DNA of 64,000 nt, taken from Pseudomonas inefficax. GTDB lineage: Bacteria; Pseudomonadota; Gammaproteobacteria; Pseudomonadales; Pseudomonadaceae. Position 1 is the stretch's first letter. Each line of letters begins with the position of its first letter. Positions 49,998 through 57,622 of the stretch are shown piece by piece. The position numbers and the translations under genes are program-made. Location of the stretch: contig NZ_OPYN01000179.1 in NCBI RefSeq assembly GCF_900277125.1, positions 30,396 to 94,395 of the forward strand, written 5' to 3'. The notes under the pieces were generated by a model, which was given only the letters and a program-made list of their open reading frames with translations, was not told the DNA's origin and searched no databases.

Positions 49998-50912
49998 ATG
50001 AGCGAGCCTGTCCGTCTGCAAGATCGCGTGGTGATCGTCACCGGAGCCGGGGGTGGCCTGGGCCGTGCCCACGCGCTGCTGTTCGCTGCGCGTGGTGCTC
50101 GGGTGGTGGTCAATGACCTCGGCGGCTCCACCCACGGAGAAGGTGCCAGCTCTTCCGCCGCCGACCGGGTTGTAGAGGAGATCCGCGCCGCTGGTGGCAG
50201 TGCCATTGCCAACCATGACTCGGTCAGCCACGGCGCGCGTATTGTCGAGCAGGCCCTGGACAGCTTCGGCCGGGTCGATGTGCTGGTGAACAACGCCGGT
50301 ATCCTGCGTGACAAGACCTTCCACAAGATGGAAGACAGCGACTGGGAGCAGGTGTATCAGGTGCATGTCGAGGGGGCCTACAAGGTCACCCGCGCTGCCT
50401 GGCCGCACCTGCGTGACCAGAACTGGGGGCGGGTGATCTTCACCGCTTCCACGTCCGGCATCTACGGCAACTTCGGTCAGGCCAACTATGGCATGGCCAA
50501 GCTGGGCCTGTATGGGCTGACTCGTACCCTGGCGATCGAAGGGCGCAAGCACGGCATCCTGGTCAACGCCATCGCACCCACGGGTGGCACCCGCATGACC
50601 GAAGGGCTGATCCCGCCCCAGGTGTTCGAACGGCTCAAGCCTGAGCTGGTCAGCCCACTGGTGGTGTACCTGGGCAGCGAGCAGTGCCAGGGCAGCGGTG
50701 AGCTGTTCGAAGTGGGCGGCGGCTGGGTGGGCAAGGTGCGGTGGGAGCGCAGCCTGGGGGTAGGCTTCGATCCTCGCGAAGGCTTTACCCCGGAACAGGT
50801 GGCGGAGAACTGGGCACGGATTGGCGACTTCGACGGGGCAGTGCACCCAAAGGACAGCTTGCAGGCGTTGCAGCAAATGATGGCGAACTTGCAGAAGTAT
50901 CCGCTGGGCTGA
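49998..50912 (+). CDS. (3R)-hydroxyacyl-CoA dehydrogenase-like short-chain dehydrogenase (MFE-2 family)
   Basis: 304 residues from ATG 49998, 8 bases from GGAG; ATG 49992 is too close. The Rossmann motif is GAGGGLGRAHALLFA, with NDLGG, NNAGILRD, the catalytic Ser in ASTSGIYGNF and Tyr-x3-Lys in ANYGMAKLG. These are the features of the dehydrogenase part of peroxisomal multifunctional enzyme 2, standing alone. Likely role: oxidation of 3-hydroxyacyl-CoA. The downstream tail of about 50 residues is also MFE-2-like. Confidence 0.85.
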   Translation: MSEPVRLQDRVVIVTGAGGGLGRAHALLFAARGARVVVNDLGGSTHGEGASSSAADRVVEEIRAAGGSAIANHDSVSHGARIVEQALDSFGRVDVLVNNAGILRDKTFHKMEDSDWEQVYQVHVEGAYKVTRAAWPHLRDQNWGRVIFTASTSGIYGNFGQANYGMAKLGLYGLTRTLAIEGRKHGILVNAIAPTGGTRMTEGLIPPQVFERLKPELVSPLVVYLGSEQCQGSGELFEVGGGWVGKVRWERSLGVGFDPREGFTPEQVAENWARIGDFDGAVHPKDSLQALQQMMANLQKYPLG

Positions 50913-50930
50913 GCTTTGTACTACCTGTGC

Positions 50931-51014
50931 TGGCCTCTTCGCGGGCTTGCCCGCTCCCACAGGGATATCACTGCCCTCAGGCTTGGTGATATCCCTGTGG
51001 GAGCGGGCATGTTC
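50931..51014. repeat. class A BIME, right arm cut off at the IS
   Basis: GCCTCTTCGCGGGCTTGCCC, a perfect GGGATATCAC/GTGATATCCC inner stem, then GTGGGAGCGGGCATG and GTTC. The last part of the right arm (CCCGCGAAGAGGCC) is missing. Confidence 0.85.
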
Positions 51015-51047
51015 TGGTCAAGTATTTCCGGACACCAGTTACGGTGA

Positions 51048-51929
51048 TCAAGCCGCCTGCTGCTCCATAGCTATTGGCGACAAGTAGTTGTTGTAGCTAT
51101 GGAGTCTGATTCGGTTGTATCGCATGAAGAAGCTGGTCATGTCCTGCTTGGCCTCTTCAATTTCCTTGTAGCCCTTGGGCGGCACCCATTCTGACTTGAG
51201 CGTCCCAAAGAAACGCTCTGTCGGTGCGTTATCCCAGCATTGTCCCCTCCGGCTCATGCTCTGCGTTATCCCATGCTCAAGCAGCTCGGACTGGAAGCGC
51301 TGGCTGGTGTATTGGCAGCCTTGATCCGAGTGAAACATCAAGCCTGCATGCTTGCCCCTGACCCCTACCGCCATCCTCAGCGCCTTGCTAACCAAGTTGG
51401 CGTCGTTGATCAGGGAAAACGCCCAGCCAACGATCCGACGCGCGAACAAATCAATCACTACTGCTAGGTGATACCAGCGCTTCCCGACCATCAAACTGGT
51501 CACATCACCGCACCAGACCTGGTTAATTGCTGTTGGCTCAAAGTTACGCGCGAGCAGATTCTTGGCCACAAACGCTTCAACGCCTTTGGAGCGATTTCGA
51601 TGCGGACGGCGTTGCTTGCTGTCCAGATTTGCCTCCTCCATGAGTTTTCCGGCCAGATACCTCCCCACCTTGAGCTGCTGGGCCTTCAGGTGCTCAGAGA
51701 TCATTCTCGCACCCGCGCTTCCCCTGCTTTCGCCGTGCAGTTGAATGACTTTTTCTCTGAGTTCGTCACGCTTGGTATTCGGCACTGAACGGCGGCGAAG
51801 CCAGTCATAAAACGCGCTACGGGACACGCTCAGCGCACTGCAAAGGAGGCTGGTCGGATACGAACCTGACTCTCTCAGTTCCTCGATCAGGAAAAACGAT
51901 CGGGATCCGACATCAAGAGAGCCGTAGCC
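51048..51929 (-). CDS. IS3-family transposase, OrfB part
   Basis: 293 codons in the -1 frame relative to OrfA, open from the slippery site onward. The rve integrase core has the D,D(35)E triad: Asp in CGDVTSL, Asp in HSDQGCQYTS, and exactly 35 residues later Glu in APTERFFG. Upstream SFFLIEELRESGSYPTSLLC is the usual IS3 OrfB entry. A GTG at 51827 could start a shorter product, but frameshift fusion with OrfA is the expected active enzyme. Confidence 0.9.
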   Translation of the reverse strand, partial: GYGSLDVGSRSFFLIEELRESGSYPTSLLCSALSVSRSAFYDWLRRRSVPNTKRDELREKVIQLHGESRGSAGARMISEHLKAQQLKVGRYLAGKLMEEANLDSKQRRPHRNRSKGVEAFVAKNLLARNFEPTAINQVWCGDVTSLMVGKRWYHLAVVIDLFARRIVGWAFSLINDANLVSKALRMAVGVRGKHAGLMFHSDQGCQYTSQRFQSELLEHGITQSMSRRGQCWDNAPTERFFGTLKSEWVPPKGYKEIEEAKQDMTSFFMRYNRIRLHSYNNYLSPIAMEQQAA

Positions 51930-52195
51930 TTTTTTAAGATTTCAGCCTCGGTCTCCAGGCGCTTGATCTTGGCTCGCAGTTGCTGGAGCTCTCGCTGTTC
52001 GTCGCTGATCGCTTTGGTACCGGCTACTGGCTGGCCCTTCTGTCGCTCTTTACGTACCTGATCAACCCAGCGGCGCAGGGCTGTAGGGCCGACGTCCATT
52101 GATGCGCAGACGTCGGGAATCGAGCAGTGGTCATCTAGAACCATGCTGGCAGCACGTTGCTTGAACTCGCGGGTGTAGGTCTTTCGTTCTTGCAT
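51887..52195 (-). CDS. IS3-family transposase, OrfA part
   Basis: 102 residues. Helix-turn-helix of the HTH_Tnp_1 type (YTREFKQRAASMVLDDHCSI, then PTALRRWV) and a C-terminal leucine-zipper region (LQQLRAKIKRLETEAEILKK) for multimerisation. It alone recognises the ends; fused to OrfB by -1 frameshifting it forms the transposase. Confidence 0.9.
   Translation of the reverse strand: MQERKTYTREFKQRAASMVLDDHCSIPDVCASMDVGPTALRRWVDQVRKERQKGQPVAGTKAISDEQRELQQLRAKIKRLETEAEILKKATALLMSDPDRFS
51929..51935 (-). other. A6G programmed -1 frameshift site
   Basis: AAAAAAG on the minus strand, with AAA AAG in the OrfA reading frame. Slipping back one base leads into GGC TAC GGC, the open OrfB frame. Confidence 0.8.
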
Positions 52196-52259
52196 GAAAC
52201 CTCCTGATTGGGCGAATCATATCGCCCTTAAGAGGTGTCCGGGATCATTAGGCCAGTTC

Positions 52260-52335
52260 AAGGCCGCTCCTACAGGGGGAACGCGTAACCCTTGTAGGAG
52301 CGGCCTTGTGTCGCGATGGGCCGCACAGCGGCCCC
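52260..52335. repeat. class B BIME, left arm cut off at the IS
   Basis: Begins at AAGGCCGCTCCTACAGG; the usual outer part (GGGGCCGC...CGCGACAC) is absent. The right arm TTGTAGGAGCGGCCTTGTGT to CAGCGGCCCC is complete. Confidence 0.85.
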
Positions 52336-52343
52336 GTGCAATC

Positions 52344-53069
52344 TCAGCGCTGGAACACCTCAGTCAGCAGGTTATGCATCGAGCGGAACGCCCGCTCCGA
52401 GGTGCGCCGGTCATACTGCATCTTGCCCGGCACATTGGCATTCGGGTCGGTAAAGGAGTGCACCGCCCCGCCATAGCTCAGCAACTGCCAATCCACCTTG
52501 GCCGCGTTCATCTCCTCCTCGAACGCCGGCAACTGCTCCTTCGGCACCAGTGGATCGGAAGCGCCGTGCAGCACCAGCACCGAGCCCTTGATGCGCTTGG
52601 CATCTTCAGGGTTCGGCGTGTCCAGCGTGCCATGGAACGACACCGCCGCGCGCAAATCCGCACCGCTACGGGCCAGCTCCAAGGCACAGCAGCCACCAAA
52701 GCAGAAGCCGAACGTGCCGACCTTGCCCGGCTCCAGCAGCGCCTTCGACTGCCCCAGCAGTTGCGCCAGGGCTTCCTGCATGCGCTTGCGCAGCTCCCCT
52801 CGGTCATTCTTCAACGGCATCATCGCGGCGCCGGCCTCGTCGGCGTTTGACGGGCGCAGCGATTGCCCGTACAGGTCGGCAATCAGTACCACATAGCCCT
52901 TCTCGGCCACTTCCTTGGCGATGCGCTCGGCCCCTTCGCCAATACCCATCCAGTTCGGCGCCATCACCAAACCAGGGCGGCCCAGCGCACCCGGCTCATA
53001 GACCAGGCGGCTTTCGTAGGTCTTGCCGGACAGGTGATAAACCAGCGATTCGACGATTACTTTGCTCAT
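52344..53069 (-). CDS. dienelactone hydrolase-family protein
   Basis: 241 residues from ATG 53069 (AAGGAG upstream). The nucleophile elbow is GFCFGG with catalytic Cys; Asp is in GASDPLVP and His in GGAVHSFTDP. It has a Trp-Met-Gly stretch (NWMGIGEGAE) instead of the ELFG of true dienelactone hydrolases, so the substrate may differ. Follows htpG on the same strand beyond a terminator. Confidence 0.87.
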   Translation of the reverse strand: MSKVIVESLVYHLSGKTYESRLVYEPGALGRPGLVMAPNWMGIGEGAERIAKEVAEKGYVVLIADLYGQSLRPSNADEAGAAMMPLKNDRGELRKRMQEALAQLLGQSKALLEPGKVGTFGFCFGGCCALELARSGADLRAAVSFHGTLDTPNPEDAKRIKGSVLVLHGASDPLVPKEQLPAFEEEMNAAKVDWQLLSYGGAVHSFTDPNANVPGKMQYDRRTSERAFRSMHNLLTEVFQR

Positions 53070-53094
53070 CAAGCACTCCTTTGGCATTCGTCAT

Positions 53095-53118
53095 AAAAAA
53101 GCCCGCCGAAGCGGGCTT
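53095..53118 (-). terminator. rho-independent terminator of htpG
   Basis: On the minus strand AAGCCCGC-TTCG-GCGGGCTT followed by TTTT, 15 bp after the htpG stop. Confidence 0.9.
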
Positions 53119-53132
53119 TCCTATCCATCAAC

Positions 53133-55037
53133 TCAAGCAGACAGCTCGACCAGCAGCTTGTTCAGGCGACGAACGTAAGCCGCAGGGTCCTTCAAGCTGT
53201 CACCGGCCGCCAGGGCCGCCTGATCGAACAAGATGTGCGACAGCTCGGCGAAGCGGTCTTCGCTCTGCTCGTTGTCCAGCTTCTCGATCAGCGGGTGAGT
53301 CGGGTTGAACTCGAAGATCGGCTTGGACTCCGGCACCTTCTGCCCGCTGGCTTCGAGGATCTGGCGCATCTGCAGGCCCAGGTCCTGTTCGCCGATGGCC
53401 AGGATCGCCGGCGAGTCGGTCAGGCGGTGCGACACGCGCACTTCGGCCACGCTGTCACCCAGCGCGCCCTTCAGGCGCTCGACCAGGCCTTCCTTGTCCT
53501 TGGCGACTTCCTCCTGGGCCTTCTTGTCTTCTTCCGAATCCAGCTTGCCCAGGTCCAGGTCGCCACGGGCGACGTCGACGAAGGCCTTGCCGTCGAACTC
53601 GTTGAGGTAGCTCATCAGCCACTCGTCGATACGGTCGGTCAGCAGCAGCACTTCGATGCCTTTCTTGCGGAAGACTTCCAGGTGCGGGCTGTTCTTGACC
53701 TGCGCATACGACTCGCCGGTGAGGTAGTAGATCTTGTCCTGGCCTTCCTTGGCGCGGGCCAGGTAATCGGCCAGGGCGACGCTCTGCTCGCCGCTGTCGT
53801 CCTGGGTGGACGCGAAGCGCAGCAGGCCGGCGATCTTTTCCTTGTTGGCGAAGTCTTCGGCCGGGCCTTCCTTCAGCACCTGGCCGAAGTTCTTCCAGAA
53901 GCCCTTGTACTTCTCGGGCTCGTTCTTCGCCAGCTTCTCCAGCATGTCCAGTACGCGCTTGGTCAGCGCGGTCTTCATCGAGTCGATGATCGGGTCTTTC
54001 TGCAGGATTTCACGCGACACGTTCAGCGACAGGTCGTTGGAATCGACCACACCCTTGATGAAGCGCAGGTACAGCGGCAGGAACGACTCGGCCTGGTCCA
54101 TGATGAACACGCGCTGCACGTACAGCTTCAGGCCGCGTGGTGCTTCGCGCTGGTACAGGTCGAACGGCGCGCGGGCCGGCACGTACAACAGCGAGTTGTA
54201 TTCGAGCTTGCCTTCGACCTTGTTGTGGCTCCACGCCAGCGGGTTTTCGAAGTCATGGCCGATGTGCTTGTAGAACTCCTGGTACTCCTCGTCCTTGATT
54301 TCGGTACGCGGACGGGTCCACAGGGCACTGGCACGGTTGACGGTTTCCCACTCTTCGGCCGGCTGTTCTTCGCCTTCGGCGGCAGCTTGCTCTTTCGGCA
54401 GCTGGATCGGCATGGCGATGTGGTCGGAGTACTTCTTGACCACGTTGCGCAGGCGCCAGCCATCGGCGAACTCCTGCTCGTCCTTCTTCAGGTGCAGGAC
54501 AATGCGGGTGCCACGCTGTGGCTTGTCGATGGTGGCGACTTCGAACTCGCCCTCGCCTTTCGACGACCAGTGCACGCCTTCGGCGGCCGGCTGGCCGGCA
54601 CGGCGGCTGTACACGTCGACCTTGTCGGCGACGATGAACGCGGAATAGAAGCCCACACCGAACTGACCGATCAGGTGCGAGTCCTTCTTCTGATCACCGG
54701 TGAGGTTCTTCATGAAGTCGGCAGTGCCGGACTTGGCGATGGTACCCAGGTGGGCGATGACCTCTTCGCGGCTCATGCCGATGCCGTTGTCCTCGAGGGT
54801 CACGGTACCGGCGTCCTTGTCGAAGCTCAGGCGGATCTTCAGGTCGGCATCGCCCTCGAACAGCTCTGGCTTGGCCAGGGCCTCGAAGCGCAGCTTGTCG
54901 GCGGCGTCGGAGGCGTTGGAGATCAATTCACGCAGAAAGATCTCCTTGTTCGAATACAGGGAATGGATCATGAGGTGCAGCAGCTGCTTCACCTCGGTCT
55001 GGAAGCCCAGCGTTTCTTTTTGAGTCTCCACACTCAT
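53133..55037 (-). CDS. htpG: chaperone HtpG (Hsp90)
   Basis: 634 residues from ATG 55037. N-terminal GHKL ATPase: FLRELISNASDAADKLRF, LEDNGIGMSREEV, GQFGVGFYSAF. Middle domain with the catalytic Arg region (LNVSREILQ), and C-terminal dimerisation domain. It folds client proteins in the cytoplasm. A sigma-32-type promoter lies about 75-105 bp upstream, inside the 3' end of the preceding thioesterase gene. Confidence 0.96.
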   Translation of the reverse strand: MSVETQKETLGFQTEVKQLLHLMIHSLYSNKEIFLRELISNASDAADKLRFEALAKPELFEGDADLKIRLSFDKDAGTVTLEDNGIGMSREEVIAHLGTIAKSGTADFMKNLTGDQKKDSHLIGQFGVGFYSAFIVADKVDVYSRRAGQPAAEGVHWSSKGEGEFEVATIDKPQRGTRIVLHLKKDEQEFADGWRLRNVVKKYSDHIAMPIQLPKEQAAAEGEEQPAEEWETVNRASALWTRPRTEIKDEEYQEFYKHIGHDFENPLAWSHNKVEGKLEYNSLLYVPARAPFDLYQREAPRGLKLYVQRVFIMDQAESFLPLYLRFIKGVVDSNDLSLNVSREILQKDPIIDSMKTALTKRVLDMLEKLAKNEPEKYKGFWKNFGQVLKEGPAEDFANKEKIAGLLRFASTQDDSGEQSVALADYLARAKEGQDKIYYLTGESYAQVKNSPHLEVFRKKGIEVLLLTDRIDEWLMSYLNEFDGKAFVDVARGDLDLGKLDSEEDKKAQEEVAKDKEGLVERLKGALGDSVAEVRVSHRLTDSPAILAIGEQDLGLQMRQILEASGQKVPESKPIFEFNPTHPLIEKLDNEQSEDRFAELSHILFDQAALAAGDSLKDPAAYVRRLNKLLVELSA

Positions 55038-55107
55038 GGTCTTCAAAACTCCGATCTGATGGCAGTAGGCGCCTGGCGGCCGGCTTGGCCTGCGTTAGCG
55101 GCGGATG

Positions 55108-55590
55108 TCACTCAGATGGGGGCTGCCCGGATGATTTCAAGGGCTTTTCCGGTTCGATCTTGAAATGCGCGCGGGCTGTGGCAATCGGCGACTGCCTGTC
55201 ACCCTGCCAGGCGGTGATCGCCACATTGGTCACCCGCCGGCCTTGGCGCCATAGCTGGCACTGGGCGTAGGTATCGCGAAAGTGCCCGGCGCGCAGGTAA
55301 TCGATGGAAAAGTCGATGATCTTCGGAATGCTTGCGCTCTCGCTGAAGATCAGCAGGTACAGCGCTGCCGACAGCTCCATGAAGCCCGCGATCACACCGC
55401 CGTGGATGGCCGGCAGCAGCGGGTTGCCGATGTTGTCCTGGCTGGCCGGCAGGCAGAACAGCAGGTCATCGCCTTCGCGCTCGCATTCGATGCCGATCAG
55501 GCCGGCATAGGGGATCAGCGCAAGTAATGGCCGATAGTCCCCCACCGCGTGGGCGGCGTTGAGCTGTTGGCGAACCTCGTGCGGAATCAT
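55108..55590 (-). CDS. PaaI-family hotdog thioesterase
   Basis: 160 residues from ATG 55590. Hotdog fold with LPAIHGGVIAGFMELSAAL (catalytic HGG loop) and FSIDYLRAGHFRDTYAQC. Its ATG overlaps the stop of the neighbouring thioesterase gene (ATGA), so they are coupled. Probable hydrolase of acyl- or aryl-CoA; the substrate is unknown. Its 3' end hosts the htpG promoter. Confidence 0.87.
   Translation of the reverse strand: MIPHEVRQQLNAAHAVGDYRPLLALIPYAGLIGIECEREGDDLLFCLPASQDNIGNPLLPAIHGGVIAGFMELSAALYLLIFSESASIPKIIDFSIDYLRAGHFRDTYAQCQLWRQGRRVTNVAITAWQGDRQSPIATARAHFKIEPEKPLKSSGQPPSE
55116..55141 (-). promoter_or_regulatory. htpG: sigma-32 heat-shock promoter of htpG
   Basis: Minus strand: CTTGAAA, 13-base spacer, CCCCAT. 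This is a full match to the heat-shock consensus. It is embedded in the last codons of the thioesterase gene; the start site would be near 55108, about 70 bases before the ATG. Confidence 0.8.
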
Positions 55591-56063
55591 GCCCCGCCCT
55601 CCTTCAGGTTGTTGCCGAAGCGGATGCCACCCTTGATCTCCTGGCCCAGGCGCATGAACGTGCCCACCACCTGGCAGATCGGCTGGGCGGGGTCGTCCTG
55701 GTAGGCCGTGCCACGGGTGAAGATCACGTCGCGGGTGACCCGGTAGCACTGGGCATGGCCGTAGATGTCCTTGCCGGCCTCGGCCGGGTGCATGTAGTCG
55801 ATGCGCAGGTCCAGTGTCGGGCACACTTCGAAACGCGGCAACACGCACAGCGTGGCCATGCCGCAGGTGGTATCCATCAGCGTGGTCAACGCGCCGCCAT
55901 GTACGGCGCCGCTCTGCGGGTTGCCTACGATGGCCGGTGACCAGGGCAGCACCAGCGTCATGCCATCGGCATTGGCATGCGCCACGCGCATTTGCAACAA
56001 CTGACAATGTTTCAGGGCCGAGAGAAAACGCTCGGCCATCGCCATCAAGGTTGAATCGCTCAT
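55587..56063 (-). CDS. PaaI-family hotdog thioesterase
   Basis: 158 residues from ATG 56063 (AGGAAAA upstream). Hotdog signature SGAVHGGALTTLMDTTCG, then DLRIDYMHPAEAGKDIY. It is the first gene of a two-thioesterase operon; the pair differ enough to suggest different substrates or a hetero-oligomer. Confidence 0.87.
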   Translation of the reverse strand: MSDSTLMAMAERFLSALKHCQLLQMRVAHANADGMTLVLPWSPAIVGNPQSGAVHGGALTTLMDTTCGMATLCVLPRFEVCPTLDLRIDYMHPAEAGKDIYGHAQCYRVTRDVIFTRGTAYQDDPAQPICQVVGTFMRLGQEIKGGIRFGNNLKEGGA

Positions 56064-56151
56064 TGGCTGTTTTCCTGCGCGTTGCCGCAGCGGCATAAAA
56101 ACGTTAAAAAGTCTATATAGAACGATGCGTTATATATGTGTAATCTTCGCG

Positions 56152-56179
56152 GAACTTATTCCGCGTAGTTGCACTCGAA
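56152..56179 (+). promoter_or_regulatory. AlgU (sigma-22)-like promoter of the lipoprotein gene
   Basis: GAACTT, 17-base spacer, TCGAA. Close to the GAACTT-N16/17-TCtgA pattern of the envelope-stress sigma factor. Start site near 56187, 31 bases before the ATG. Confidence 0.5.
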
Positions 56180-56217
56180 GGAACAAGTCACTTATTCCAC
56201 CAAGGAGAAATACCCCC

Positions 56218-56511
56218 ATGCGTAAACCTTTTGCTTTTGCTCTGATGCTGGCTGCTGCCATGGGCCTGGCCGCTTGCGATAAAGCGAGCGAAGACAAAGC
56301 CCAGGACGCACAGCAACACGCCGAGCAAGCCCAGGAAAAAGCGGGCGAAGCTCAGGATAAGATGAACGAGGCCGCCAAGGAAAACGCCGAAGCCGCCAAA
56401 GATCAGGCCGAAGCCGAGCAGAAGGCCGCCGAAGAAGCCGCTCCGGCTACTCCGGCTCCAGAAGCCGCTCCAGCCACCCCAGCTGCTCCAGCCGAACCTG
56501 CCAAGCAGTAA
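56218..56511 (+). CDS. small Ala/Glu/Lys-rich lipoprotein
   Basis: 97 residues from ATG 56218 (AAGGAG upstream). A lipoprotein signal ends with the lipobox LAAC, Cys20. Residues about 22-75 are a heptad-like helix rich in Ala, Glu, Gln and Lys (EQAQEKAGEAQDKMNEAAKE). The C-terminus is Pro/Ala repeats (APATPAPEAAPATPAAP). It looks like an outer-membrane-anchored helical rod with a flexible tail. The function is unknown. An AlgU-like promoter lies upstream and a strong terminator downstream. Confidence 0.8.
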   Translation: MRKPFAFALMLAAAMGLAACDKASEDKAQDAQQHAEQAQEKAGEAQDKMNEAAKENAEAAKDQAEAEQKAAEEAAPATPAPEAAPATPAAPAEPAKQ

Positions 56512-56526
56512 TCGGCGAAAACAAGA

Positions 56527-56551
56527 AAACCCGACATTGTCGGGTTTTTTT
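56527..56551 (+). terminator. rho-independent terminator of the lipoprotein gene
   Basis: ACCCGACA-T-TGTCGGGT followed by seven T in all, 18 bp after the stop. Confidence 0.9.
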
Positions 56552-56578
56552 GTGCCTGAAACTTGGAGGTTAAACGTT

Positions 56579-57328
56579 TCAGGTGCCAGGAGCGGCGGTT
56601 TCCTTTGCGGGTTCGATCGAAACACTTTCGGTAGGTGTGAACACCATCACATCTAACACATCCGAATGGAACTCGCGGCGATAAAGAATCAGCACTACCC
56701 CGACACTCATGCCCATGAACAACCACGGGCTGATGAACCAGCTCAACATGGCCATGCCAAAGTAATAGGAACGCAGACCCAAGTTGAACTGGTTGGCAGC
56801 AAGCGACAACACCCGCGCTGCCCGCGAGGCGAATGCCTTGCGCTCCAGTTCATTGACCAGCCGTTCACCGATCATCGGCGCCGACCCCACGAGTACTGCA
56901 GCGAAGTTGTATTGGCGCATGCACCAGCTGAAGGTGAAAAAGGCGTAGACGAATACCATGGCCAGGCACAGTAGCTTGATCTCGGACATGCCCTGGGAGG
57001 TCTGCTGCACCAGCGGCAGGTCGGCCAGCAGTGACAGCGCCCGGTCGGAGGCCCCGAGCACGGTGAGAATACCGGCGAGGATGATCAGCGTGCTGGAAGC
57101 GAAGAACGAGGCGTTGCGCTCGAGATTGCCGATCACGCTGGCATCGGCAATGCGGTTGTCGCGCAACAGCATGCGGCGCATCCAGTCTTCGCGGTACAGG
57201 TGCAGCACGCTGGCCAGGCACGCGGTGTCGCGGCCCTTCCAGATGGCATAGCGGGTATAACCGCCCCAGCACAGGGCGAACCAGGCGATGGCCAACAGGT
57301 TGTTGAAGTTGCTTTGGATGAAATTCAT
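56579..57328 (-). CDS. DUF599-family membrane protein
   Basis: 249 residues from ATG 57328, with four or five membrane segments (LLAIAWFALCWGGYTRYAIW, STLIILAGILTVLGAS, LCLAMVFVYAFFTFSWCMRQ, SYYFGMAMLSWFISPWLFM). The YNF after MRQ and the NQFNLGLRSYYF stretch are family features. The function is unknown. Confidence 0.85.
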   Translation of the reverse strand: MNFIQSNFNNLLAIAWFALCWGGYTRYAIWKGRDTACLASVLHLYREDWMRRMLLRDNRIADASVIGNLERNASFFASSTLIILAGILTVLGASDRALSLLADLPLVQQTSQGMSEIKLLCLAMVFVYAFFTFSWCMRQYNFAAVLVGSAPMIGERLVNELERKAFASRAARVLSLAANQFNLGLRSYYFGMAMLSWFISPWLFMGMSVGVVLILYRREFHSDVLDVMVFTPTESVSIEPAKETAAPGT

Positions 57329-57427
57329 GCAGGATTCCCGGGAGGGCCAGATACCTGAAGGATAGGGACCGGATTTCGACGCTGGCAAGCGGCAAAAGGC
57401 ACACACACACCCAGAAATCCGCATTGC

Positions 57428-57520
57428 CTGTACTGGCCTCTTCGCAGCACAAGGCTGCTCCTACAGGTACGGCACTGCACTTGTAGGAGCAGCCTTGTGC
57501 TGCGAAGAGGCCAGTACAGG
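57428..57520. repeat. class D BIME, nearly perfect palindrome
   Basis: TACTGGCCTCTTCGCAGCAC and its exact complement GTGCTGCGAAGAGGCCAGTA; a variant with CAGCACAAGGCTGC in the arms. Between DUF599 and brnQ, touching the brnQ terminator. Confidence 0.85.
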
Positions 57521-57525
57521 CAAAC

Positions 57526-57560
57526 AAAAAGCCCCGCATCCTCTCGGATACGGGGCTTTG
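57526..57560 (-). terminator. rho-independent terminator of brnQ
   Basis: Minus strand: AAAGCCCCG, inner TATCCGAGAGGATG stem-loop, CGGGGCTTTTT. Confidence 0.85.
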
Positions 57561-57622
57561 AAGTTTCCACCTTGGCGAGCACCCTTCGGCTTGTGGCCGG
57601 CGCCGCCCTCAGGCTTCGACTA

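Larger units (their letters stand above)
51015..52255 (-). mobile_element. IS3-family insertion sequence, intact
   Basis: 1241 bp. Imperfect terminal inverted repeats of about 23 bp start TGGTCAAGTATTTCCGGACA on the left and TGGCCTAATGATCCCGGACA on the right. A 4-bp target duplication GTTC lies at 51011-51014 and 52256-52259. Two overlapping frames encode the transposase with a slippery A6G. All parts look functional. It sits in a REP/REP junction between the MFE-2-like dehydrogenase and the dienelactone hydrolase. Confidence 0.92.

Noticed and set aside
53235..55163. 642-codon plus-strand frame opposite htpG
   Set aside because: Shadow of htpG, with no ribosome site or domain.
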